Below, one piece after another: positions 53,182 to 61,501 of a stretch of 64,000 nucleotides of DNA (position 1 is its first letter; the number at the start of each line of letters is the position of its first letter). A program made the translations under genes and the position numbers. Source of the stretch: Pelagibius sp050043265 (lineage in GTDB: Bacteria; Pseudomonadota; Alphaproteobacteria; Kiloniellales; Kiloniellaceae); the NCBI GenBank assembly GCA_050043265.1, contig JBHJIR010000002.1:1-64000 (forward strand), given 5' to 3'. Below the pieces are notes generated by a model that saw only the letters and a list, made by a program, of their open reading frames with translations, was not told the origin of the DNA and searched no databases.

Positions 53182-54267
53182 TTAGTGCTGCAGGAACTCG
53201 CTCCACACGTCGAGCATCGCGGCGTCGAGATCGGCGTCGGGAATGAAGTAGCGGTAGGACTTCGCCAGGAAGCCCTCCTGCTCGTCCCAGCGCAGCGCGG
53301 TTTTTTGCTCGGCGGTCAGCACGGCGCCGGCCTTCTTGTTGGCCGGCATGCCCCAGAAGCACGACGAGGTCGCGAGACGCGCCTGGCCTTCCGGGCTCAT
53401 GATGTACTGCACGAACTTCACCGCCAGGTCCTTCTTCTTGGAGTCCTTGAAGACGGCCAGCGACTGGGCCCAGAGGATGCCGCCCTGGTCCGGCAGCACC
53501 CAGTCGAGGTCCGGGTTTTCAGCCTGCATGACGGCCACCGCCCACTCGCCGCCGCCCAGCAGGATGTCGGCTTCGCCGGTGGCCAGCGCCGTGGTGGACG
53601 ATACCACCTCGCCGACCATGGCGGCGTTGTCTTTCAGCTTGAACAGCTCTTCCTTCATCGCCGGCAGCTTGTCCGCCGTGATGTCGCTCGGCTTCATGCC
53701 CATCTTCAGGGCGACCAGGTCCATCAGCGGGATGTAGTAGTCGTAGACGGCGATGCGGCCTTTGTATTTGTCGGACCACAGCATCGTCAGGTCGCGCATG
53801 TCGGCGGGATCGACCTTCGACTTGTCGTAGCTGATCACGTTGTAGCCGAACTTCTCCATGATCGCGTACATCTTGCCGTCGACATGGGTAACGTCGGTCA
53901 TCTTCACCTGCTCGAAGGTATCGGCGAGCGGCAATTGATCCGCCGGCAGTTCGGCCAGCAGGCCGGCCTCCACCACGCGCGGCACGTCGACGCCGTCGAT
54001 CACGAAGACGTCCCAGTCGCCCGGCTGCGACTGCTCGACGATGGCCAGCGCCGAGCCGGTGCCTTCGTATTCCTTCAGATTGACGCGAACGTCGTTTGCC
54101 TCTTCGAAGGGGGCGATCAAGGCCGGGTCGGTGTGGTCGCACCACACCAGGGCGTTCAGTTCTTCCGTCGCGCTGGCGGTCGCGGAGACACTGAGGCTGG
54201 CGGCCGCCACGGCAGCGCCGAGCAGGAGGCCGCGCCGGCGGGTGATGCCCCGATTACGAGAAGTCAT
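53182..54267 (-). CDS. Polyamine-type periplasmic substrate-binding protein (PotD-like)
   Basis: A 361-residue binding protein. The N-terminus has a twin-arginine-like signal (TRRRGLLLGAAVAAASLSV), so it may be exported folded. The mature part has LNALVWCDHTDPALIAPFEE, DWDVFVIDGVDVPRVVEAGL, IMEKFGYNVISYDKSKVDP and LLGGGEWAVAVMQ. It aligns in outline with PotD/PotF and with other small-cation binders, but the ligand pocket residues cannot be assigned. It is the first gene of the operon. Confidence 0.92.
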   Translation of the reverse strand: MTSRNRGITRRRGLLLGAAVAAASLSVSATASATEELNALVWCDHTDPALIAPFEEANDVRVNLKEYEGTGSALAIVEQSQPGDWDVFVIDGVDVPRVVEAGLLAELPADQLPLADTFEQVKMTDVTHVDGKMYAIMEKFGYNVISYDKSKVDPADMRDLTMLWSDKYKGRIAVYDYYIPLMDLVALKMGMKPSDITADKLPAMKEELFKLKDNAAMVGEVVSSTTALATGEADILLGGGEWAVAVMQAENPDLDWVLPDQGGILWAQSLAVFKDSKKKDLAVKFVQYIMSPEGQARLATSSCFWGMPANKKAGAVLTAEQKTALRWDEQEGFLAKSYRYFIPDADLDAAMLDVWSEFLQH

Positions 54268-54358
54268 CCCATTCTCCCTGTTTTTTTGTTCGTGATCCGA
54301 TGGTGCTGGATCCGGGAAAAAGCATAACCACAGCGGGCTTGCGCTGGAAATGAAAAAG

Positions 54359-54387
54359 TGAATTGCTTATAAACTTGAGGCAATTCA
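54359..54387. promoter_or_regulatory. Likely TetR operator between ABC operon and tetR gene
   Basis: A perfect 8-bp inverted repeat TGAATTGC (54359-54366) and GCAATTCA (54380-54387) with a 13-base AT-rich spacer. It is 23 bp before the TetR start and 92 bp before the divergent binding-protein gene. Position and symmetry suit a TetR dimer site controlling both. Confidence 0.7.
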
Positions 54388-54409
54388 TTCGTTGTGCAAT
54401 GGATATCGC

Positions 54410-55024
54410 ATGAGTGGATTGCGCGAAAAGCAAAAGGCGGACCGGGACCAGCGTATCCTCAAGGCGGCCACCCGGCTGTTCCGCGAGGAAGGGTACGACG
54501 GTACCAAGATCGAGACCATCGCGGCCAAGGCAAAGGTCTCCATCGGCACGGTCTACAACTACTATCGAAACAAGGGCGACCTGCTGGTCGCCATCGTCTC
54601 GATGGAGGTAAACGAAGTGCTGCGGGCCGGCACGGCGCTGATCGAGGAGCCGCCGGCGGATATCGCGCAGGCGGTGACCGCGCTGATCACCATCTACCTC
54701 GACCACTCGCTGGTCTATCTCAACAAGGATATGTGGCGCCAGGCCATGGCGATCTCCACGCATCAGCCGGACTCGCCCTTCGGCCGGCGCTACAGCGATC
54801 TTGACGACCGCCTGGCCCGGCAGGTCTGCACGCTGATCGAACGCCTGCAGGCCGAAGGCCGCGTGAAGGCCGGGGTCGATGCCGCCAGCGTCGGCGAAAT
54901 GATCTTCAACAACACCAACATGATGTTCATTCTGTTCGTGAAGTCCGACGACATGAGCCTGGACACCTTGAAAGGCACCATCGCCCGCCAGCTCGCCCCG
55001 CTGCTGGACGCCATTCGCCGGTAG
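54410..55024 (+). CDS. TetR-family transcriptional regulator
   Basis: A 204-residue TetR protein. The helix-turn-helix is in RILKAATRLFREEGYDGTKI and AAKAKVSIGTVYNYYRNKGD; the C-terminal ligand domain is helical (DHSLVYLNKDMWRQAMAIS ... NTNMMFILFVKSDDM). The ATG at 54410 is preferred to the TTG at 54392. It is divergent from the second polyamine-type importer and is its most likely repressor. Confidence 0.93.
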   Translation: MSGLREKQKADRDQRILKAATRLFREEGYDGTKIETIAAKAKVSIGTVYNYYRNKGDLLVAIVSMEVNEVLRAGTALIEEPPADIAQAVTALITIYLDHSLVYLNKDMWRQAMAISTHQPDSPFGRRYSDLDDRLARQVCTLIERLQAEGRVKAGVDAASVGEMIFNNTNMMFILFVKSDDMSLDTLKGTIARQLAPLLDAIRR

Positions 55025-55096
55025 CGCCGAGGCTTCAACCGACAGGTGAAAGCCGCTAGACTCCCCGGGTGGAGTCGGGGCAGCACAGGGACGCCG

Positions 55097-56077
55097 GTGG
55101 ATTATCTCAAGCGGTACAGGGTCCTTGAGTCGCGGGACCTCGATGCGTTGCGCGACTGCGCGGCGCGGCAGGGTGCGCCGATCGACCTCCAGCTTGAGGG
55201 TCCCCGCCGCGGGTTCGACGCGCGCTTTTCGTCGGCACCGTTGGATACCCTCTCGCTGCTGCACGCGACCTACGGGACGGTGCGCAGCCGTTTCGGCACC
55301 CGCGCCGAACAGCCTGAAGATGCTTTTCTTATCTGCCTGCTGACCGAGGGCGCGGGCCGCTTCGAACAGCACGGCGCCGGCTGGGACATGGGGCAGGGCG
55401 GAGCGGTCATGCGCGATCTGCGCCGCCCGGCGACGGCCGTGCAGGATGGCTTTGCCTGCTTCGCTCTGAAGCTGCCCGTGGCACGCCTGCGCCGTCAGGC
55501 CGAAGCCCTTTACGGCCCAGCGGCCGGGAACCGAGAGGTCCGTTTCGACTGTGGCGCCGCACTGGACACGGCTGCCGGGCGGCGGTTCCGCGACACCCTG
55601 CATTTCCTCGCCGCGCAATTGGATGCCGACGAGGGGTTTGCGGGCACGCTGGCCGCAGCCGCCTGGGAAGACCTGCTGCTCACCCTGCTGCTGGAGGCGG
55701 TGCCGAACGACTGGGCTGCCGAGGGCGAAGGCTGCCGGCGGGCGACTGTCCTGCCCTATCATGTGAAGCGGGCGCGCGATCATATTCACGCCCACCTGGG
55801 TGAGAAGATCACCCTGGCCGACCTCGCCGCCGCCGCCGGCTGCGGCTACCGCACACTACAGTCGGCCTTTGCTGAGGCGACCGGCTTGCCGCCCATGGCC
55901 TATCTGAAGGCGGTGCGCCTGCAAGCGGCGCACGAGGCCCTGGCTGCGGCCGGCCCCAAGGACGGCGTGGCCGCCGTCGCCCGCGCCTGGGGCTTCGGCC
56001 ATCCCGGGCGTTTCGCCGTCGACTACCGCCGCCGCTTCGGCTGCAGCCCCACGGAGACCCTGCGGACGCGGCGCTGA
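55097..56077 (+). CDS. AraC-family transcriptional regulator
   Basis: A 326-residue regulator. The N-terminal 200 residues are an AraC-binding-like sensor (AraC_binding_2 type: RVLESRDLDALRDCAA ... FLICLLTEGAGRFEQHGAGW). The C-terminal DNA-binding domain has two helix-turn-helix units: ITLADLAAAAGCGYRTLQSA and VAAVARAWGFGHPGRFAVDY, then RRFGCSPTETL. I choose the GTG at 55097 (VDYLKRYRV) with AGGGA upstream; GTG 55046 is possible. It precedes the two inverse autotransporter genes in the same direction and may regulate them. Confidence 0.88.
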   Translation: MDYLKRYRVLESRDLDALRDCAARQGAPIDLQLEGPRRGFDARFSSAPLDTLSLLHATYGTVRSRFGTRAEQPEDAFLICLLTEGAGRFEQHGAGWDMGQGGAVMRDLRRPATAVQDGFACFALKLPVARLRRQAEALYGPAAGNREVRFDCGAALDTAAGRRFRDTLHFLAAQLDADEGFAGTLAAAAWEDLLLTLLLEAVPNDWAAEGEGCRRATVLPYHVKRARDHIHAHLGEKITLADLAAAAGCGYRTLQSAFAEATGLPPMAYLKAVRLQAAHEALAAAGPKDGVAAVARAWGFGHPGRFAVDYRRRFGCSPTETLRTRR

Positions 56078-56200
56078 GTCCGCCGCTTTCTCGTTCCCGC
56101 GATCACACTGTCCTGAAAGCGCAGCGCCTGTCCGCAAAGCGCGGCCAACTGCGCCGCCGGGACGGTTGCTTCTGGCGCGCAGCCGGGGTTTTCGCACTAT

Positions 56201-56230
56201 GGCCCCGAAGCGGGGGCGGGGTTTTCTTTT
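56201..56230 (+). terminator. Possible intrinsic terminator or leader hairpin before first autotransporter gene
   Basis: GCCCC and GGGGC arms around 56202-56219, followed by GGGG and a T-rich tail (TTTTCTTTT to 56230). It would end the AraC transcript or act as an attenuator; it lies only 18 bp before the GTG start of the next gene. Confidence 0.5.
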
Positions 56231-56247
56231 AGGGGGACGACGGCATC

Positions 56248-57882
56248 GTGCGGGAATGGGGCAGCAGTATCGCCGGCGCGGCTTTCGTGGCGGCGGCGGT
56301 TCACGGGTGGCCGGCGGCCGGCCAGACGGCCGATCCGGCAGCGGGCAGCTCCAAGTGGGGCGGCTTCATCGACCTCGAAGGTAAGGCGGGGTCGGAGCGC
56401 AGCCTCGGCGAGATCGACGTCTTCATCCCGCTGGCCCAGGACGACGACACCCTGTTCTTCTCCGACCTGCGCCTGCGCGGCGATACGGATTCCGGCAACG
56501 AGGGGAACTTTGGCCTCGGCGTGCGCCACATGCTGGAAGACGGCTGGAACCTGGGCGGCTATGCCTATTTCGACCACCGCCGCAGCCCCCACGACAACAC
56601 CTTCAATCAGGTAACGCTGGGCGCCGAACTGTTGGGGCGCGACTGGGATTTCCGCGTAAACGCCTACCAGCCAGTCGGCGACCGCTCGCGTGACGTCGAC
56701 GGTCTCACCAGCGGCGGCCTCAGCGGCAGCAGCATCGTGATCCGCCAGGGGACGGAAGAGGCGATGGGCGGCTTCGACGGCGAGATCGGCTACCGCCTGC
56801 CCGTGTTCGAGCCGGAGTCCGGCATTGACTTGCGTGTCTATGGCGGCGCCTACCATTTCACCAGCGGCACGGAGGGGGTGGACGATGTTACCGGCCCGCG
56901 CGCGCGCCTGGAGTTGGTGTTCGACGAACTGCCCTTCGCCTGGGAAGGCTCGCGCCTGTCCCTTGGGGCGGAGTGGCAGCACGACGGCCCGCGCGGCAGC
57001 CAGGGCTTCGTCTCGGCGCGCCTGCGCATTCCCTTCAGCGTCTTCACGGGAACATCGGATCAGGCCCGCTCGCTCAGTCATCAGGAGCGCCGCATGACCG
57101 ACCCCATCGTGCGCGACGTCGATGTCGTGACCCAGGCCGGCGCCTATGGCACCCGGGAGACCGCGACCGAGACAGCCGACGGCGAGAGCCTGACCGTCAT
57201 CACCAGCGCCGCCATGGCGTCCACTGCGGATCTGAACGCCGCCCTGGCGGCCGCCGGCGCCCACACCGTTGTCCTCAGCGGCACCTTCAACACGACGGGG
57301 TCGGTTTCTGTACCGGCCGGGCAGACTGTCATCGGCACGGGCAGCCTGGCGGTGCGCACCGCGAACAACCGGCGCGTCGAGATTGTCCTGACGAAGGAAG
57401 CGGGCATCGTTGCCGAGAACAACGCCGTCATTTTTGCAATGCCTCTCGGCGACAACGCGCGCCTCAGCGGCATGACCGTCCGGAACGTCCAAGCCGGCAG
57501 CGGCGGGCGGTACGCGGTCAGCGTCCAAAACCAGTCGGGGGTCGTCATCGAGAACAGCACGATCTCCAGCTATGGGGCATCCGGTGGCGGCGTTGCCGTG
57601 GACGCTCTCGGTTCAACCAACGTCATCATCCGCGGCAACGTCATTTCGTCGCGCTCCGATACGGCGGGGACAGTCGGCGTCCGTGCGACGGGGGCCACAA
57701 ATATCACGGTCGCGGATAACGACTTCAGTCTATCGACCAGTAGCTTGAAGACTGTCGTGGCCGGCAGCGCCACGACCTCCTTCAACGCGGGCTCGACCGG
57801 CAATACGACGAATGACGGTGCCTGCCTCTTCGGCACCCCGCCGACCGGCTCCGTCGGCTTCGACACCATCACCTGCCCCTAG
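56248..57882 (+). CDS. Inverse autotransporter with beta-helix-like passenger, copy 1
   Basis: A 544-residue type Ve-like protein. A signal peptide (residues 1-26) is followed by a beta-barrel with inverse-autotransporter (intimin/invasin barrel) motifs: DDTLFFSDLRLRGDTDSG, NFGLGVRHMLEDGWNLGGYA, YFDHRRSPHDNTFNQVTLGA and WDFRVNAYQPVGD, to about residue 270. The linker LSHQERRMTDPIVRDVDVV follows. Residues 300-544 are a passenger with repeating short strands and Asn turns (VVLSGTFNTTGSVSVPAGQT, NVIIRGNVISSRSD), the pattern of a right-handed beta-helix. It ends with a Cys pair (GACLF ... TITCP). GTG start with AGGGGG upstream. Confidence 0.82.
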   Translation: MREWGSSIAGAAFVAAAVHGWPAAGQTADPAAGSSKWGGFIDLEGKAGSERSLGEIDVFIPLAQDDDTLFFSDLRLRGDTDSGNEGNFGLGVRHMLEDGWNLGGYAYFDHRRSPHDNTFNQVTLGAELLGRDWDFRVNAYQPVGDRSRDVDGLTSGGLSGSSIVIRQGTEEAMGGFDGEIGYRLPVFEPESGIDLRVYGGAYHFTSGTEGVDDVTGPRARLELVFDELPFAWEGSRLSLGAEWQHDGPRGSQGFVSARLRIPFSVFTGTSDQARSLSHQERRMTDPIVRDVDVVTQAGAYGTRETATETADGESLTVITSAAMASTADLNAALAAAGAHTVVLSGTFNTTGSVSVPAGQTVIGTGSLAVRTANNRRVEIVLTKEAGIVAENNAVIFAMPLGDNARLSGMTVRNVQAGSGGRYAVSVQNQSGVVIENSTISSYGASGGGVAVDALGSTNVIIRGNVISSRSDTAGTVGVRATGATNITVADNDFSLSTSSLKTVVAGSATTSFNAGSTGNTTNDGACLFGTPPTGSVGFDTITCP

Positions 57883-57910
57883 CATGTGGCTCCGATCTAT
57901 CTCAAGAATC

Positions 57911-59581
57911 ATGGAGAATATCGTGCGGAGTTGGCGCAGGCGGAGCGTCATCGCGATTGTCGGGGTGGCGGCGTTTCATGTCGGGTCGGCGGCCGGCCAA
58001 GCGGCCGATCCGGCGGCTGGCGAGGCGAAATGGGGCCCCTGGATCGACTTCGAGGGCAAGGCCGGGACGGAGCGGAACCTGGGCGAGGCCGATGCCTTCC
58101 TGCCGCTGGCCCAGGACGCCGACACCCTGTTTTTCGGCAACGCCAAGTTCCGCTTCGACGACCATGAGTCCTGGGAGGGCAATCTCGGCCTCGGCGTGCG
58201 GCGCATGCTGGGCGGCGGCTGGAACCTCGGCGCCTACGGTTACTACGATCACCGCCGCAGCGGCAACGACGAGTCCTATCACCAGCTCACCTTCGGCGCC
58301 GAACTGCTGGGCCGTGACGTCGACTTCCGGGCCAACTCCTACTGGCCGAGCGGCGACAAGGCGCGCAACCTGGGCCGCAGTACCCAGAGTACCGCCGCTC
58401 TCAACGGCGCGGCCGTTCAAGTGGTGACCACCGGTACGACGCGCGAAGAGCGGGCACTGAGGGGGTTCGATGCGGAGGTCGGCTGGCGCCTGCCGATCTT
58501 CGAAGCGGAGGGGCCGCTCGACCTGCGCCTCTATGCGGGCGCCTTCACCTTCGACGACAGCGAAGTGGACGATGTGACCGGCCCGCGCTTGCGTGCCGAG
58601 TTCACCGCTTACGAAGTCCCCTACCTGTGGGAGGGTGCGCGGATCACCCTCGGGGCCGAATGGCAGCACGACGCGGTGCGCGGCGGCCAGGCCTTCGCGT
58701 CGCTGCGTCTGCGGGTGCCGCTGCAGATCTTCGATACCGTCGAGCCGTCGCGGTTGAGCTATCAGGAACGGCGTATGGCGGTGCCGGTGGTGCGCGATAT
58801 CGACATCGTCGCCCAGGTCAAGTCCGAGTCGTTGCCGTCCATGACCGAGACCGCGACCGCGACAACCGACGGCGGCAGCATTGCTGTGTTCGACAGCGGC
58901 TCTACCACAGGGGCCGCCCTGCCGGGAGCGATCTCGGCAGCGGGCGCGAACAGCACCGTGATTCTCTCGGGCAGCTTCAACACTACCGGCACGGTCACTC
59001 TGCAAGCGGGTCAGACCCTGATGGGCGCCGGGGATCTCAGCGTGCGCACCCCCTCCGGCTACACCGCGACGCTGACGGCGCCGGCCGCGACCCTGGCCGC
59101 GGCCATTGCCGGCGGATCTGGATCTCCGGCCATCATGCTCGCGGACGACGCCACCGTCACCGGCCTCACCGTCAATCGCACCAGCTCGAGCTCCGGCGAC
59201 AGCTTCGCCCTCCGGGGCAGCGGGGTGAGCGGCGTCACCATCGCGAACAATACCATCACCGCCACCGCCGATGCCGGCGGCGACTTCGCCGTCGCCATTA
59301 CTTTCGACTCGGGATCAAGCGGCAACACCATCATCGGCAACACGATCAATACCGTGAACACCCCAGGCAGCACCGCGGACGGCATCGTCATCTCCAACGC
59401 CGACAATACGACGGTCAGCGACAACACGATAAACGCCAGCGGCGTGATCAACCGCACCCTGAATCTGATCAACGCCACCAACCTCTCGGGCAGCGGCAAT
59501 GTCGCCGTTTCGGGCACCTGTAACGCGGTGAGCAGCAACTCCGGCTCGATCGGCTTCACCGGCGGTTCCACCTGTCCCTGA
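57911..59581 (+). CDS. Inverse autotransporter with beta-helix-like passenger, copy 2
   Basis: A 556-residue paralogue of the previous gene, 28 bp downstream. Signal peptide (RRRSVIAIVGVAAFHVGSAA), barrel blocks DTLFFGNAKFRFDDHESWEG, NLGLGVRRMLGGGWNLGAYG, YYDHRRSGNDESYHQLTFGA and VDFRANSYWPSGD, linker LSYQERRMAVPVVRDIDIV. The passenger shares the start STVILSGSFNTTGTVTLQAG with copy 1, then diverges into strand-rich Ser/Thr/Asn repeats (NTIIGNTINTVNTPGS, NTTVSDNTINAS). It also ends with a Cys pair (GTCNA ... GSTCP). Barrels are much more alike than passengers, as expected if the exposed part evolves faster. Confidence 0.82.
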   Translation: MENIVRSWRRRSVIAIVGVAAFHVGSAAGQAADPAAGEAKWGPWIDFEGKAGTERNLGEADAFLPLAQDADTLFFGNAKFRFDDHESWEGNLGLGVRRMLGGGWNLGAYGYYDHRRSGNDESYHQLTFGAELLGRDVDFRANSYWPSGDKARNLGRSTQSTAALNGAAVQVVTTGTTREERALRGFDAEVGWRLPIFEAEGPLDLRLYAGAFTFDDSEVDDVTGPRLRAEFTAYEVPYLWEGARITLGAEWQHDAVRGGQAFASLRLRVPLQIFDTVEPSRLSYQERRMAVPVVRDIDIVAQVKSESLPSMTETATATTDGGSIAVFDSGSTTGAALPGAISAAGANSTVILSGSFNTTGTVTLQAGQTLMGAGDLSVRTPSGYTATLTAPAATLAAAIAGGSGSPAIMLADDATVTGLTVNRTSSSSGDSFALRGSGVSGVTIANNTITATADAGGDFAVAITFDSGSSGNTIIGNTINTVNTPGSTADGIVISNADNTTVSDNTINASGVINRTLNLINATNLSGSGNVAVSGTCNAVSSNSGSIGFTGGSTCP

Positions 59582-59660
59582 CAGAGAGGGGCGGTCAGGT
59601 TCCTTGACGGGTTGCTGGGGGACGGTGTAGGGCAGCCTTTCCCCTTCGCCGGAGGCCGCC

Positions 59661-60656
59661 ATGACCCGAGATCCGTACCAGCCGCCCCTGAACCAGTCGC
59701 CCCTGAACCAGCCGCCCCTGAACCAGCCTTTAGGCGGCAACCAGATGCCCCGCTTCGCCGGGCCGGCCACCATGCTGCGCCTGCCTGCCCATGACAGCGC
59801 CGCCGGCCTGGACGTCGGATTCATCGGCGTGCCGCTGGATACCGGCACCTCGAACCGGCCCGGTGCCCGCATCGGCCCGCGCGCGATCCGGGCGGAGTCC
59901 TGCCTGCTGCGGCCCTACAACATGGCCACGCGCGCCGCGCCCTTCGGCAGCCTGATGGTCGGCGACCTGGGCGACGTCGCCATCAACACCTTCAACCTGC
60001 AGGCCAGCATCGGCATCATCGAGGCGGCCTACGACGAGATTCTCTCCCACAACTGCAAACCGCTGACCCTGGGCGGCGACCACACCATCGCCCTGCCCAT
60101 CCTGCGCGCCCTGAAACGCAAGTACGGGCCCGTCGGCATGGTCCATGTGGATGCTCATGCCGACATCAACGATCATATGTTCGGTGAGAAGATCGCCCAC
60201 GGCACGCCATTCCGCCGCGCGGTGGAGGAGGGCCTGCTGGACGGCAAGCGGGTGGCGCAGATCGGCCTGCGCGGTACCGGCTACGCCGCCGACGACTTCG
60301 ACTGGCCGCGGGAGCAGGGCTTCCGGGTGGTGCAGGCGGAAGAGTGCTGGTACCGCTCCCTGGCGCCGCTGATGGAGGAGATCCGCGGCCAGCTCGGCGC
60401 CGGGCCGGTCTACCTCAGCTTCGACATCGACGGCCTCGATCCGGCCTTCGCGCCGGGCACCGGCACGCCGGAGATCGGGGGGCTCTCGATCACCCAGGCT
60501 CTGGAGATCATCCGCGGCTGCCGTGGCCTGGACCTCGTCGGCGGCGACCTGGTGGAGGTGGCGCCCGCCTACGACACTTCCGGCAACACGGCGCTGGTGG
60601 GGGCCAACCTGCTCTACGAGATGCTCTGTGTCCTGCCGGGTGTCGCCTACCGCTGA
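59661..60656 (+). CDS. speB: Agmatinase/ureohydrolase-family enzyme
   Basis: A 331-residue Mn-dependent ureohydrolase. Metal motifs are intact: LGGDHTIALPI, HVDAHADINDHMF and SFDIDGLDPAFAPGTGTPE. It hydrolyses agmatine to putrescine and urea, or a related guanidino compound (guanidinobutyrase is the alternative). The N-terminus carries three PLNQ repeats, coded by a 15-bp tandem repeat at 59687-59731, absent from the family core. It connects with the two polyamine importers in this window. Confidence 0.88.
   Translation: MTRDPYQPPLNQSPLNQPPLNQPLGGNQMPRFAGPATMLRLPAHDSAAGLDVGFIGVPLDTGTSNRPGARIGPRAIRAESCLLRPYNMATRAAPFGSLMVGDLGDVAINTFNLQASIGIIEAAYDEILSHNCKPLTLGGDHTIALPILRALKRKYGPVGMVHVDAHADINDHMFGEKIAHGTPFRRAVEEGLLDGKRVAQIGLRGTGYAADDFDWPREQGFRVVQAEECWYRSLAPLMEEIRGQLGAGPVYLSFDIDGLDPAFAPGTGTPEIGGLSITQALEIIRGCRGLDLVGGDLVEVAPAYDTSGNTALVGANLLYEMLCVLPGVAYR
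59687..59731 (+). repeat. 15-bp tandem repeat inside the agmatinase gene
   Basis: Three units of CCCCTGAACCAG plus TCG, CCG or CCT, encoding P-L-N-Q repeats in the unconserved N-terminal tail of the enzyme. The repeat keeps the frame. Confidence 0.85.
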
Positions 60657-60862
60657 CCGGGGCGGCCTGGGGCCCAGGTAGCGGCCTGGGGCAGGGGCGG
60701 CCCTCCGCCCGGCCGCGAAAAGGACTTTCCCCCGCACCCCCTTTGCCGCTATCGTCGCTGGCATGGACAGGCGCTTCGACTTCTTCCCGCGAATGCCGCG
60801 CCCCGGCCGTCAGATCTGACGCGGGGTTAGGCGCGCAGGCGCGCTCTTGTTCGGGAAATCGG

Positions 60863-60898
60863 ACACCCCGCCGGTGACGGTCGGGGTGTTTTCATTTT
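60863..60898 (+). terminator. Intrinsic terminator downstream of agmatinase gene
   Basis: ACACCCCG (60863-60870) pairs with CGGGGTGT (60882-60889) and is followed by TTTCATTTT. It lies 200 bp after speB; the bases between hold no convincing gene. Confidence 0.85.
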
Positions 60899-60925
60899 CC
60901 CCACCCGCATTCCGGAGCAAGAGCC

Positions 60926-61402
60926 GTGCCCCCTTCCGCCACCCCCGGCGGCAGCCAGTTCTGCGCCCTCGCCGCAGGCCGCGCCGCCGCCCCGATCGTC
61001 CACCAGACCCGGCACCTCGTTGCCTTCCTCGACACCGCCCCGATCCGCCCCGGGCATCTGCGGGGTATGCCGCGCGACCACTTTCCGCACTTCAATGCGC
61101 TGCCCGCGGCGCTGGCGACGGAGCTTCTCACCCTGGGTCAGCGCCTGGCCGACGCCCAAAGGGCCGTTTTCGCGGTCGACCGGGTCGGTTTTCTGTTCCC
61201 CGCCGGCGGGGTGCGTCATGCCCATGTCGATGTGGTGCCTCTGTTGTCTGCCGGCGACGTCGCCGGCCGCCGGCCGATCGCCGGAAGACAGGTGCCTCTT
61301 CAGGCCCCGCCGGGCCCCGCCGGAAGGGCGCTGGCCGCAACCGCCGCCGCACTGGCCCGCGGCCTGGCGGCGCCACCGGACGCAAGGGAAGCCGTCCCCT
61401 GA
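60926..61402 (+). CDS. HIT-like family protein with altered His triad
   Basis: A 158-residue protein with the layout of histidine-triad nucleotide hydrolases: FCALAAGRAAAPIVHQTRHL, VAFLDTAPIRPGHLRGMPRD, and the active-site segment VRHAHVDVVPL. The normal motif is H-x-H-x-H; here the third His is Asp, while the middle, nucleophilic His remains. It could still act on nucleotides or be a binding protein only. GTG start at 60926 with CGGAG upstream. The C-terminal 40 residues are Ala/Pro-rich. It sits alone between a terminator and the acyl-CoA dehydrogenase operon. Confidence 0.75.
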   Translation: MPPSATPGGSQFCALAAGRAAAPIVHQTRHLVAFLDTAPIRPGHLRGMPRDHFPHFNALPAALATELLTLGQRLADAQRAVFAVDRVGFLFPAGGVRHAHVDVVPLLSAGDVAGRRPIAGRQVPLQAPPGPAGRALAATAAALARGLAAPPDAREAVP

Positions 61403-61501
61403 GGGCATGGCTGTCATTCCCTGGGCGGCCCCTGGGCGCCCTTGCGGCCCGGCGGCAAATTAGTAGGCTGGCGGTTCCCTTTCCCCCGCCGCGAAGAACC
61501 C

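Noticed and set aside
60657..60862. Possible small RNA or 18-residue gene between agmatinase and the terminator
   Set aside because: The only short frame (ATG at 60763) has no supporting features; the terminator can serve speB itself.
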